From NCBI RefSeq assembly GCF_052116305.1, contig NZ_JBQKLI010000009.1, forward strand, positions 42,633 through 106,632: a stretch of DNA of 64,000 nucleotides, read 5' to 3'. Each line of letters starts with the position of its first letter. The stretch's first letter is position 1. The notes beneath the pieces were generated by a model, which searched no databases, had not been told where the DNA came from, and worked only from the letters and a program-made list of their open reading frames with translations. Position numbers and translations under genes: made by a program. This document shows positions 8,923-17,334 of the stretch, piece after piece. This DNA comes from JBQKLI01 sp012798975 (GTDB lineage Bacteria > Bacillota > Clostridia > Tissierellales > Peptoniphilaceae).

Positions 8923-10608
8923 TTATGATTCTTTTCTATAACAAGCTCCCTTATCCGCTGTGGCAACATGCTGTACATATCTTGATAGATATCCCTCAAG
9001 CTCGCGTTTTACAGGAACGACTGTTTTCATTCTTTCTTCTATTTCTTCATCGGAAAGTTTTACATTAAGTTTTCCATTTGGAATATCTACTTCAATAATA
9101 TCGCCGTCTTCTACTGCAGCGATAGGTCCGCCTAAAGCCGCTTCTGGAGCTACATGGCCGATGGCAGCTCCTCTAGAGCCTCCTGAAAAACGGCCGTCAG
9201 TAATAAGCGCTACAGAAGTATCGAGCTTCATTCCATTGAGTGCAGAAGTCGGGCTCAGCATCTCTCTCATACCAGGACCGCCTTTAGGACCTGCATAACG
9301 GATGATAATCGCATCTCCCGGATTGATTTTTCCGCCAAGAATACTCTCGTAAGCTTCTTCTTCGCTGTTGAAGACTCTCGCTTTTAATGTAGCTGTCATC
9401 ATTTCAGGAAGAACACCTGCTGCTTTTACAACAGCACCTTTTGGTGCAAGATTTCCAAATAGAACCTTGATTCCTCCAACAGGAGAATAAGGATTATCGA
9501 TCGGACGAATCACACCGCCGCCGTATTTTCCTTTAATCAGCTCGCCGATAGGTTTTAAATAAACTGTCTGACAGTCTAAATTGATAAGGCCTTTTTTAGA
9601 AAGCTCATCCATTACGCCGTAAATTCCGCCGCTTTCATAAAGATCTTCGATATAATCTGTTCCAAAAGGAGAAAGTTTGCAAAGATTTGGCGTTCTTTTG
9701 CTTACTTCGTCGATGATATTTAAATTCAATTCTACATCCGCTGCATTGGCTATCGCCATTAAATGAAGAACTGTATTCGAAGAGCATCCTAAAGCCATGT
9801 CGATTGCCAAGCAGTTTTCAAAAGCTTCCTTAACCATAATATCTCTTGGTCTTACATCTGCTTCTACAAGCTTCATGACTTGGCGTCCAGCTTGTCTTGC
9901 AAGAACACGTCTAGAGGAATAAACAGCTGGAGCTGTTCCATTGTATTCCATTCCCATACCCATTGCTTCTACGATACAGTTCATAGAATTCGCAGTGAAC
10001 ATACCGGAACAGGATCCGCAGGTTGGGCAAGAATTGCATTCAATTTCGTAAAGTTCTGATTCGTCCATTTCCCCCATAGCGTATGCGCCGATACCTTCGA
10101 AGTTTGTAATCAAATCAAGGCTCTTTAAATCCTCTTCTTTTCTGCCCACTTTATGAGGGGTTTTTCCTTTCAGCATAGGACCGCCGCTGGCAATCACTGT
10201 AGGAACATTCAAAGAAGCTGCTGCCATTAATGCAGCCGGAACTGTTTTGTCGCAGTTGGGCACTATAACAAGACCGTCGAATTTGTGCGCTTTAACCATA
10301 ACCTCGATAGTATCTACAATAAGTTCTCTTGATGGAAGAGAATAATCCATTCCAGAGTGGTTCATTGCAATACCGTCGCATACAGCTATAGAAGGGAATT
10401 CAAAAGGAACACCGCCAGCTTGCAGAATTCCTTTTTTTACTTCTTCTGTGATTTCCCTTAAATGCTTATGTCCCGGTACTATGTCGTTGTACATATTGCA
10501 AACCCCGATAAAGGGTTTCTTAAAATCTTCGTCATCTAGACCAAGAGCCCTCAACAATGATCTGTGAGGGGCTCTTTCTACACCTTTTTTTATATTATCA
10601 CTTAACAT
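8923..10608 (-). CDS. ilvD: Dihydroxy-acid dehydratase
   Basis: This 561-residue Fe-S enzyme converts 2,3-dihydroxy-3-methylbutanoate and its methylpentanoate analogue to the 2-oxo acids of valine and isoleucine synthesis. Cluster cysteines are visible in CNSCPTCGSCSGMFTANSMN and in PNCDKTVPA. The signature FSGGSRGAAIGHVAPEA is near the C-terminus. Length is typical. Its ribosome binding site AAGGTGA lies in the 20-bp gap after ilvC. It belongs to the T-box-regulated ilv operon. Confidence 0.97.
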   Translation of the reverse strand: MLSDNIKKGVERAPHRSLLRALGLDDEDFKKPFIGVCNMYNDIVPGHKHLREITEEVKKGILQAGGVPFEFPSIAVCDGIAMNHSGMDYSLPSRELIVDTIEVMVKAHKFDGLVIVPNCDKTVPAALMAAASLNVPTVIASGGPMLKGKTPHKVGRKEEDLKSLDLITNFEGIGAYAMGEMDESELYEIECNSCPTCGSCSGMFTANSMNCIVEAMGMGMEYNGTAPAVYSSRRVLARQAGRQVMKLVEADVRPRDIMVKEAFENCLAIDMALGCSSNTVLHLMAIANAADVELNLNIIDEVSKRTPNLCKLSPFGTDYIEDLYESGGIYGVMDELSKKGLINLDCQTVYLKPIGELIKGKYGGGVIRPIDNPYSPVGGIKVLFGNLAPKGAVVKAAGVLPEMMTATLKARVFNSEEEAYESILGGKINPGDAIIIRYAGPKGGPGMREMLSPTSALNGMKLDTSVALITDGRFSGGSRGAAIGHVAPEAALGGPIAAVEDGDIIEVDIPNGKLNVKLSDEEIEERMKTVVPVKRELEGYLSRYVQHVATADKGACYRKES

Positions 10609-10628
10609 GAAATCACCTTAAAGTTTTT

Positions 10629-11621
10629 TTAGTTTTCTAAGAATTTCATCATTGAACGAAGTTTTTTACCTACTTCAACGATTTCTTCTTTGTTTTCTTC
10701 TTCTTTTCTGCCGTTGTAGATTGGGCGGCCTTCAGCATTGTCGTTGATCCATTTATCAGCAAAAGTACCGTCTTGGATTTCTGTTAATACTTGTTTCATT
10801 TCAGCTTTCATATGATCGTCAGCGATTCTTTCGCTTGTAACATAATCGCCGAACTCTGCTGTATCGGAGATAGAATGTCTCATTTTTTCAAATCCGCCTT
10901 CGTATACTAGGTCGATGATTAATTTCATTTCATGAAGACATTCGAAATAAGCAATTTCAGGTTGGTAACCAGCTGCTACTAAAGTGTTGAATCCTGATTT
11001 GATAAGTCCTGTTAATCCGCCGCATAGTACTGCCTGCTCGCCGAAAAGATCTGTTTCTGTTTCTTCAGTGAATGTTGTTTCGATAACACCTGCTCTTGTT
11101 CCGCCGATCCCTTTTGCATAAGCTAAAGCAAGCTCTTTTGCTTTACCTGTATAATCTTGTTCTATTGCAATAAGATTAGGAACTCCTTGACCTTCTTGGA
11201 ATACTCTTCTTACTAAGTGTCCAGGTCCTTTAGGCGCAACCATGAATACATCTACATCTGCCGGAGGTTTGATTTGTCCGAAACGGATATTGAAACCATG
11301 AGCGAAACCTAAAGCTTGTCCTTCTCTTAAATTAGGAGCGATTTCTTCGTCATAAACTTTCTTTTGAGTTTCATCTGGTAAAAGGATCATTAAAGCGTCT
11401 GCTTCTTTTACACAGTCTGCTACAGATTTAACTGTAAGACCTTGCTCTTCTGCTTTTTCTACAGATTTTGAACCTTTGCGAAGACCTACCATTACGTCTA
11501 CCCCGCTGTCTTTAAGGTTTAATGCGTGAGCATGACCTTGACTTCCAAAACCTAGTATTGCTACCTTTTTACCTTCAAAAAATCCTAAATCCGCGTCCTC
11601 TTCATAGTACATTTTTGCCAT
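10629..11621 (-). CDS. ilvC: Ketol-acid reductoisomerase
   Basis: This 330-residue class I enzyme isomerises and reduces acetolactate or acetohydroxybutyrate with NADPH. The Rossmann nucleotide motif GFGSQGHAHALNLKDSG is followed by LRKGSKS, whose Arg/Ser residues favour NADPH. The knotted C-terminal domain carries the metal ligands (ETDLFGEQAVLCGGL, ECLHEMKLIIDLVYEGG). Ribosome binding site GAAAGGAG lies before ATG. It is the second gene of the operon, 31 bp after the small ACT gene. Confidence 0.97.
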   Translation of the reverse strand: MAKMYYEEDADLGFFEGKKVAILGFGSQGHAHALNLKDSGVDVMVGLRKGSKSVEKAEEQGLTVKSVADCVKEADALMILLPDETQKKVYDEEIAPNLREGQALGFAHGFNIRFGQIKPPADVDVFMVAPKGPGHLVRRVFQEGQGVPNLIAIEQDYTGKAKELALAYAKGIGGTRAGVIETTFTEETETDLFGEQAVLCGGLTGLIKSGFNTLVAAGYQPEIAYFECLHEMKLIIDLVYEGGFEKMRHSISDTAEFGDYVTSERIADDHMKAEMKQVLTEIQDGTFADKWINDNAEGRPIYNGRKEEENKEEIVEVGKKLRSMMKFLEN

Positions 11622-11652
11622 TATTATGATCTCCTTTCAAAATTAACACATC

Positions 11653-11859
11653 TTATTTATACGATACTTCTACATCTTGTAATTTGGATAAATTCAGGAA
11701 TGCATCTTCAATGTTGTTTTCTTCAATACATAGAACGAGCTCATTCTTATCCATTTGAATACAGGAAGGTTTAATATTTCTTCCTATTAAGGTAACTAAA
11801 ACTCTCATACAAGAATTTAAGCCATCCATTAAATCTGCCTTAATACGTTTTTCCATCAT
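11653..11859 (-). CDS. Small ACT-domain protein, probable acetolactate synthase regulatory subunit
   Basis: This 68-residue protein is the first gene of the ilv operon. It shows a single betaalphabetabetaalphabeta ACT-like pattern (LNSCMRVLVTLIGRNIKPSC, LVLCIEENNIEDAFLNLSKL, VEVSYK). It is close in size to the short IlvM type rather than the ~160-residue IlvN/IlvH type with two domains. AAGGAGG precedes tandem ATG codons at 11859 and 11856; the second has the better spacing (7 bp). Position directly behind the T-box leader supports a role with IlvB. Identity as the actual ALS small subunit is inferred from context. Confidence 0.7.
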   Translation of the reverse strand: MMEKRIKADLMDGLNSCMRVLVTLIGRNIKPSCIQMDKNELVLCIEENNIEDAFLNLSKLQDVEVSYK

Positions 11860-11879
11860 TATCCTCCTTAAAAATTATA

Positions 11880-12102
11880 AAAAAAAAGCTTTCACCCAAA
11901 TACCTTACGGTACAGGGACGAAAGATCTCCGCGTTACCACCCTAAATTGTGTTATACACCACTTATAAAGCTTTTAAACTTTTGCCCTTATAACGGAGAC
12001 AACCGTCCTTTCTTACTAATTTCAGAAAGGCTATTATAGAGTGATCAGATCCTTTATCTCCGTGCTGATTTCCACCACCCATCAGCTCTCTATTACTTCC
12101 AT
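11880..12102 (-). promoter_or_regulatory. T-box leader of the ilv operon (Ile AUC specifier)
   Basis: The invariant T-box GGTGGTAACGCGG lies on the minus strand at 11929-11941. After it, a terminator hairpin has arms CTTTCGTCCC and GGGTGAAAG followed by eight T. Stem I starts at AATAGAGAGCTGATGGGTGG (near 12101) and closes with CTCTAT. The triplet ATC (12043-12045), followed by the usual purine A and then CTCTAT, is in the specifier position, so uncharged tRNA-Ile is the expected ligand. A CTG triplet 3 nt earlier is a less likely (Leu) alternative. Uncharged tRNA would stabilise the antiterminator and turn on the ilv genes. Confidence 0.92.
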
Positions 12103-12152
12103 AAAGATCAATCTCTATTATCGCATATTTCTTTTATTTCTTATTCGGTACA

Positions 12153-12181
12153 ATAATATCACTTTGCTTAAATGAAGTCAA
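12153..12181 (-). promoter_or_regulatory. ilv operon promoter
   Basis: TTGACT (12176-12181) and TATTAT (12153-12158) on the minus strand are separated by exactly 17 bp, about 50 bp upstream of stem I of the T-box. This is a strong sigma-A-type promoter. The rest of the 280 bp back to the next terminator is AT-rich, with nothing I can identify. Confidence 0.8.
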
Positions 12182-12464
12182 CTGTTTTTTTACGAGATTT
12201 ATTTGTATTTTTATTTGAATAGCCAATTTCAAATCCACAAGACCCAGGCGCTTTAAAAGCTTATTATAATCTCTCTTTTGTCTATTATGATAACCCTTTC
12301 TCAAAATGGAATCCAAATCATTTTACGTATTATTATTCAAAATTTCTTTAAGTATTTGTATTTAATTCCAAAACCTCTCCTTAAATAATTCATGAAAAAC
12401 CAATATCCTCTAAAAATCCTTTACATTAAAGTTATCTTTTCCTAAAAAACGCGAAAAACCCTTC

Positions 12465-12498
12465 ATTAAAAAAAGGAAAGTACTCTCTCCAACTTTCC
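12465..12498 (-). terminator. Terminator of the SIS/ceramidase-like operon
   Basis: On the minus strand GGAAAGT and ACTTTCC form a 7-bp stem around a 10-nt loop, followed by seven T, about 85 bp after the SIS gene stop. Confidence 0.8.
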
Positions 12499-12583
12499 TC
12501 TCTCTAACATACTTTTTTAAGATTTATTCTTTATTATCCGAAAAGCATCTCATCTCCACTCTTCCACTCTTTATCCCTCTTTT

Positions 12584-13309
12584 TTAACCCCCATAGTATG
12601 TATCGAAAAGCATTTCATTATATTCGTCGGATCCGTCTACATTGGAACTTTTAAAAACAGGGGGCTGATGACCTGCCTTCACAAGTTTATCAATTACCTC
12701 CGCTATAAGCCCTTGTATAATCATCATACCCGTAACGCTGCTGTAGGCTCCTACGGGTGACTCCAGCCCTTCAATCCGAAATCCTGCATCCCCTTTAGGC
12801 GAACCGTTGTCGATAACAATATCCGCTATTTCATACAGCTTCTTTCCGCTTTTCTGTCTGGATGCTGTATGATTCGAATGATCCAGAGAGGTTAGTGCAA
12901 TAACTACAACCCCCTTTTCTTTCGCAGATATTGCCATTTCAACTGGAACAGGATTTCTGCCGGAATTCGATACAATCATCAATATGTCCTTGTCGGCGAC
13001 TTCATACAGATCCAAAAGAACCTTCCCATAGCCTTCCAGTCTTTCCATCTGTGAACTTTTTTTCGGCATCTGATGAAGCATCAGCTCTGGCGGAAGGATT
13101 GCTTTTACATAGGCAAGACCTCCTGCTCTCAAATAAGCTTCTTCCGCTATCATGTGGGAATGTCCTGAACCGAAAACAAAAAACCTCCCCCCCTTAAGGC
13201 AGCTTTTCGTCACCGCTTCTGCTGCTTTTTCTATATTTTTCAATTGCCTTTCTGCTGTTTTTTGTAAGGCTTCGATACAATAATCAAAATAATCCCCTGA
13301 TATTGACAT
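12584..13309 (-). CDS. SIS-domain protein (UPF0309 type)
   Basis: This is a 241-residue phosphosugar-binding SIS protein. It has the SIS signatures FFVFGSGHSHMIAEEAYLRAGG near residue 43 and MIVSNSGRNPVPVEMAISAKEKG in the middle, plus VVVIALTSLDHS. SIS domains bind phosphorylated sugars in isomerases and regulators. The C-terminus (FKSSNVDGSDEYNEML) fits the UPF0309 group, whose substrate is unknown. It overlaps the stop of the preceding ceramidase-like gene by 1 bp (TAATG) and has GGAGG upstream, so the two are coupled. Together they suggest handling of an aminosugar or sphingoid-like compound, but this is only a guess from context. Confidence 0.8.
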   Translation of the reverse strand: MSISGDYFDYCIEALQKTAERQLKNIEKAAEAVTKSCLKGGRFFVFGSGHSHMIAEEAYLRAGGLAYVKAILPPELMLHQMPKKSSQMERLEGYGKVLLDLYEVADKDILMIVSNSGRNPVPVEMAISAKEKGVVVIALTSLDHSNHTASRQKSGKKLYEIADIVIDNGSPKGDAGFRIEGLESPVGAYSSVTGMMIIQGLIAEVIDKLVKAGHQPPVFKSSNVDGSDEYNEMLFDTYYGG

Positions 13310-14616
13310 TATGATTTCCTCCAGTTCTTTATAATATCTTCCAGTTTTTCCATAACCCTTTCTCCTTCCCCTCTTGCAAAAGGACTTGATAGAGCTTCAT
13401 AATAATTTTTATCGTATGCATTTTGGTTTGCAATATAACCGATATATCCATTTGCATAGTTAATAAAATGAACCTTTTCATCAGCAATTTTCATCGACAG
13501 CTCAGAAAATAATTCTCCTGGAAATACAACAAAAAAATGATCGTCGATTTTAAATACTGTTATTAAAAGATTAAAGGATTCCATGACAAAAGGATGTTCT
13601 GCATAATGAAAGGATACTCTTGCCCCTTCAAATCGAGACTCGATTTCACGAAGTTCCCCGCCTGAAATCCCTTCTTCTTTCGCATTTTCGAATTTCTCTT
13701 TGTAATAGTCCATACTATTTTTCGCTTCAGAAATCTCTTCCGGTTTTTTTGTCATTATAGAGAAACTGAATTTTCGTCCGTAGAATTCTTCTATATCCGT
13801 CTCAGTTGCTGATTCAAAATTTTCCAGTACCTTTTGGCCTATGATACTCCCCATCCGCTCTACTTCTTCATAAGAACTGTCTTTTCTTGTATATCTTGTA
13901 GAAATATCTCCGCTTGACCCGTTTAAGAACATAGAAAACCGATAACCTTTACGTTCAAGAAAACGGTCGATAGCTCCTGGAAAATCTGCACTTATCCTTC
14001 TATTGGAAGCATTCAGTATCGTAGGATGGCAGGAAAAGTTTATAATAGCAGCCTTCTCCCCGTTGTTTTTATGGATATAAACAAAAAAAGTCTCCTCGCT
14101 TCCCTTTAAACTTTTGTCATTTCGATTTCCGCAGATTCCGCGGATCTGATCGAAAGAAAAGAAAATCCTTCCCTCAGATAAATTCTCCAACGCAGCCTTA
14201 AGAGCAGATATTGTTCTATCTGCTATAAATCGGATTTTATCTCTGTCCGGCTCCTGGAACACCTGCTCCATCCCTTTTAATATTCCTTCTGTATCTACCA
14301 CACCTCCGGGACCAGAATGAGTATGTGTCGCAGCTATCACAAAACGATCCATATTAAGCCCTATTTCCAAAGCTCTTTCCTTTACCGCCTCGATAATAAG
14401 GTTATCAACAGCTATAAGATCATACTGAATAATGCCATAAAACTGATCGTTTTTTTCGAAGATACAAACCTTTACATAAAGATCATCTAAAACACCCTCT
14501 GCTTTTCTGACCCCTTCATACCCTGCCATTAAAACGGGTATCGCTGGAGTAATTTTTCTTTTATTTAAACCTATTCTCATAGGAATCCCTCTTCCTGTTA
14601 TAATATTCTGTCTCAT
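13309..14616 (-). CDS. Neutral/alkaline ceramidase N-domain-like hydrolase
   Basis: This protein of up to 435 residues is related to the catalytic N-domain of neutral non-lysosomal ceramidase. It opens with GLNKRKITPAIPVLMAGYEG and has the zinc/catalytic-type motif AATHTHSGPGG and a second histidine region FSCHPTILNASN, then SADFPGAIDRFLE. There is no signal peptide, so unlike secreted ceramidases it is probably cytoplasmic. Two starts are possible: 14616 (AAGGAG only 3 bp before ATG) and 14580 (MRIGLNKRK, GGAAGAGG 7 bp upstream). The second fits family alignments better. Many clostridial homologues sit next to SIS or sugar genes. The natural substrate is unknown. Confidence 0.75.
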   Translation of the reverse strand: MRQNIITGRGIPMRIGLNKRKITPAIPVLMAGYEGVRKAEGVLDDLYVKVCIFEKNDQFYGIIQYDLIAVDNLIIEAVKERALEIGLNMDRFVIAATHTHSGPGGVVDTEGILKGMEQVFQEPDRDKIRFIADRTISALKAALENLSEGRIFFSFDQIRGICGNRNDKSLKGSEETFFVYIHKNNGEKAAIINFSCHPTILNASNRRISADFPGAIDRFLERKGYRFSMFLNGSSGDISTRYTRKDSSYEEVERMGSIIGQKVLENFESATETDIEEFYGRKFSFSIMTKKPEEISEAKNSMDYYKEKFENAKEEGISGGELREIESRFEGARVSFHYAEHPFVMESFNLLITVFKIDDHFFVVFPGELFSELSMKIADEKVHFINYANGYIGYIANQNAYDKNYYEALSSPFARGEGERVMEKLEDIIKNWRKS

Positions 14617-14642
14617 CTACTCCTTTTATGCCCTATTTTCAA

Positions 14643-14682
14643 AAGAAAAAACCGGCAGATCATATTTTTTATGATTGCCGGT
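14643..14682 (-). terminator. Terminator of the betaine/sarcosine reductase operon
   Basis: On the minus strand ACCGGCA and TGCCGGT pair across a loop that itself contains ATCATA/TATGAT, followed by six T, 11 bp after the grdH-like stop. Confidence 0.9.
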
Positions 14683-14692
14683 AAGTCAGATA

Positions 14693-15997
14693 TTAAACTT
14701 TAAACACCGTTTGTTCTGTGATCTCTTCCGTTAATGCTTCCAGTGCTCTTCGTACAATTTTATAACGCAGTTTGTACTGTTCCTCATTAGAAGTTTGAGG
14801 ATCTCCTAACGGATACGGAATAGAAATAGTCGGAACTATTCTGTTCGTGCCTACAGTCATCGCTACCGGAACAAGGTTGCAAAGCTGTACTACAGGCATC
14901 CCAAATCTTTCAATTTCTTTAACGATCGTTGCACCGCAACGAGTACAAGTACCTCAGGTCGAGATCAGCAAAACTCCATCAACATGGTCTTCTTTTAATT
15001 TATCATATATTTCAATTCCCATCCTCGAAGCTTCTGCTTGAGTTGTACCTGTTCCTACTGTTGTATAAAAGTAAGGATGCAAAGATCCATAAACACCTTC
15101 TTTTTCCATCTCTTTCATAACATCCCAAGGGACAATTACATTCGGATCTGCATCGGCAGCTGCCGGGTCAAATCCTGCATGTATCGTTTTAAACACACCG
15201 CCTTCTAATCGTTCCATTCCAGAAGCATCGTATCTTCCCCAGCGTGTAGCAGAAGCCGATTGTATTCTATCAGGATTATCTATCGGTACAATACCTCCTG
15301 TATTTACAATAGCAATCCGAGCCTCTTTTAAATCTTTAATCGGATCTGCAATAGGTACTACATCTTTTTTAGGTATAGGAAGTTCTGTCTGATAAAATTC
15401 ATTGCTTAATTTTTTTATCAGCATGTCTACCCCTCTTCGAGCTGCAGTTTTTTGTGTATCAAGCCAAACTTGATCTCTTATCCCTCTTTCAAAAAAGTTA
15501 TACTCATCAGCAGGCCCTGGTCTTTCTCCTTTAAGATAAACATTCCCGACCTTTGCCATAGCTTCTGTATCTTTTTTCATTTTTGCTGCTGATTTTCCGC
15601 CTCTTAGAATAATCATCTCTTTTTTAAACATTTCTACACCAGGATTTTCCTCATTCATGGATGTAATCACCGGTACATTAAACTCTTCTTTCACAGCCTT
15701 GCAGATATTACCGCAAGCTACCCCATAACGGCCTGCTTGAAATGCCGGCCCAGCTAAAAAGATATCAAATTCAAGAGGTTTCAGCATTTCAATTATTTTC
15801 GAAACTGCTTCCTTTGTATTTGAACCCATAAAATTATCGCCACAATAAACAGTATGCGTTATTTCGGCTTCTAAATACTTATCTAAAGATAATGCTGGCC
15901 CAATCTTTTCTTTCTTTATCACAGGCTCTAAATCAGCTGTATCTTCACCGCCGATTCCTGCAAAAAACTGATTCACATATAAAATAGCTTTTTTCAT
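14693..15997 (-). CDS. grdH: Betaine/sarcosine reductase component B, selenoprotein subunit (GrdH/GrdF type, Sec348)
   Basis: The frame opens with MKKAILYVNQFFAGIGGED, typical of the GrdB/GrdF/GrdH family, and meets an in-frame TGA at 14954-14956. Translation continues in the same frame for 86 codons with perfect family similarity: ST-Sec-GTCTRCGATIVKEIERFG. The UGA is therefore selenocysteine 348 of a 434-residue protein. The Sec-x-x-Cys-x-x-Cys-Gly motif is the catalytic site, which takes the substrate-derived carboxymethyl group onto selenium of component A. The preceding GrdI-type subunit and BCCT carrier argue for betaine, with sarcosine possible. Shared parts grdA, grdC and grdD are not in the window. 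Cut at the UGA, the gene would look like two ORFs. Confidence 0.93.
14927..14956 (-). promoter_or_regulatory. UGA codon and candidate bacterial SECIS hairpin
   Basis: The minus strand after the UGA (14954-14956) contains CGTTGC-GGT-GCAACG (14941 to 14927), a perfect 6-bp stem with a GGT apical loop 12 nt downstream of UGA. This is the position and loop character expected for SelB-dependent insertion, and it lies within the coding sequence as in other bacterial selenoprotein genes. Confidence 0.75.
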
Positions 15998-16008
15998 CCT
16001 TACCCCTC

Positions 16009-17334
16009 CTAGAACTCTTTCATCGTTTTTGTAGACCAGCCCGCTATTTGATCCCCGCAGAACATTGCATTATTTTCCATAATGATGGAACCGTCTTCTC
16101 GTACAGATGGTCCTAATATTTCATCATCAGCCCAACCTCCAGAAAGACCGTCACGAGCAAGAGACTCTAAACAACCTATAACTTTAGCTGCCGGTGGAAG
16201 ATTTATTAGTGTAGAAACATTTCCTGTAGAAACAAGAGCATCCGCTTTCTCATCTAAAACAACTAATGGCTGGGATGCACCATCTCTTCCTGTACATTCA
16301 TTACTAATACCGACAACTTTAACTCCTACATCCTCCAACGCAACGATGCAACGAATATAATCTGTATCTGGATTTCCATAACCTTCTTCTGTAACAATAG
16401 CTCCGTCAGCACCTAAAGATTTTGCAAGCTGAGCCACAAAAATCGCTGAGCGTTCCTTTTGTTCTAACGATACATTCAAATTTGACATGATAACACCCAG
16501 AAAGTTTAATGTTTTTCCATGCTCCTTATATAACTCTCGAATAGTCGGGAAGTTCTGCATATCGTAAGTTGACCATTTAGAAGATGAAGGCATAAAACTT
16601 CCTGATATTAATGCCCCGTCTAATATTTCATTAGGATTCATAAGAGTAGGAACAAAATGGTTCAAATCCCATCCATAAACTAAGTCGTTATATCCCATCT
16701 CTTCCATTTGAGACTGAGGTTGTAAAACTAGTACAACAGAAGGAAGTTTCTCTATAGCTTCATCACGGTTTCTTAGAGATGGAAGTTCAAATATCTCAAC
16801 TTCATCTGGCTGTAAATCTTTTACCGTTTTTCCTAAATACTCTGCAAATAAATGACTTGCCCATCGGATCGCTTTATTTTTCTTCTGCTGCTCATGATAT
16901 TCAAAATCTTCATCCGTCTCAATTACAAGGCAAATATTTATAAGAGATCCGAACAATGTATATTTTTGTCCTTCTCCTGCCATGTCGATCATTCCATCTC
17001 CAAAAGATCCCCAAGTACCGCCAACACCTAATACGCTGATTCCTTTTAGAGCATGAACCCTTCCTTCACCAGCAGGTGCTAACTCTCCAGTCACTCCTGG
17101 GAAAAGTGCTCTTCCATCTACTCGAATTCTTGGTTCTACTGCTTCTTTTACCGGTAGAATCCTTATGTCCTCACCAGGTTTTGCAATTTCAATCTCTACT
17201 TTAATAATATGACTATCTTGTTTAATGAACTCTTCTGCTTCTTGTTTATTAATTGTTAGCACAGAATCTTCGAAAAATGTTCGATCTCCAAAAACAACAT
17301 CTTTCACTATAAAATTTCCAATTTCTAATTTCAT
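16009..17334 (-). CDS. grdI: Betaine/sarcosine reductase component B, second subunit (GrdI/GrdG type)
   Basis: This 441-residue protein is related to GrdE, the substrate-binding proprotein of glycine reductase. Diagnostic stretches are RVHALKGISVLGVGGTWGSFGDG, NEILDGALISGSFMP and EEGYGNPDTDYIRC. GrdE is cleaved at a cysteine near residue 242 to make a pyruvoyl group. Here the equivalent stretch (MPSSSKWSTYDMQN) has no cysteine, which fits my recollection that the betaine and sarcosine homologues stay uncleaved. Its ATG overlaps the BCCT stop by 4 bp and it ends 11 bp before grdH. Betaine versus sarcosine specificity rests on the transporter next door. Confidence 0.88.
   Translation of the reverse strand: MKLEIGNFIVKDVVFGDRTFFEDSVLTINKQEAEEFIKQDSHIIKVEIEIAKPGEDIRILPVKEAVEPRIRVDGRALFPGVTGELAPAGEGRVHALKGISVLGVGGTWGSFGDGMIDMAGEGQKYTLFGSLINICLVIETDEDFEYHEQQKKNKAIRWASHLFAEYLGKTVKDLQPDEVEIFELPSLRNRDEAIEKLPSVVLVLQPQSQMEEMGYNDLVYGWDLNHFVPTLMNPNEILDGALISGSFMPSSSKWSTYDMQNFPTIRELYKEHGKTLNFLGVIMSNLNVSLEQKERSAIFVAQLAKSLGADGAIVTEEGYGNPDTDYIRCIVALEDVGVKVVGISNECTGRDGASQPLVVLDEKADALVSTGNVSTLINLPPAAKVIGCLESLARDGLSGGWADDEILGPSVREDGSIIMENNAMFCGDQIAGWSTKTMKEF

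Noticed and set aside
11880..12102. Leucine (CTG) as T-box specifier
   Set aside because: CTG at 12046-12048 is one codon upstream of the position that directly precedes the closing CTCTAT strand; ATC followed by A fits the usual layout better.
12134..12316. A 60-codon frame upstream of the ilv leader
   Set aside because: It overlaps the ilv promoter, is basic low-complexity sequence and has no ribosome binding site.
14693..14899. A separate 68-residue gene and a separate 347-residue gene in the grdH region
   Set aside because: They are in the same frame, separated only by TGA, and the sequence in between is conserved Sec-family sequence; one selenoprotein gene explains both.
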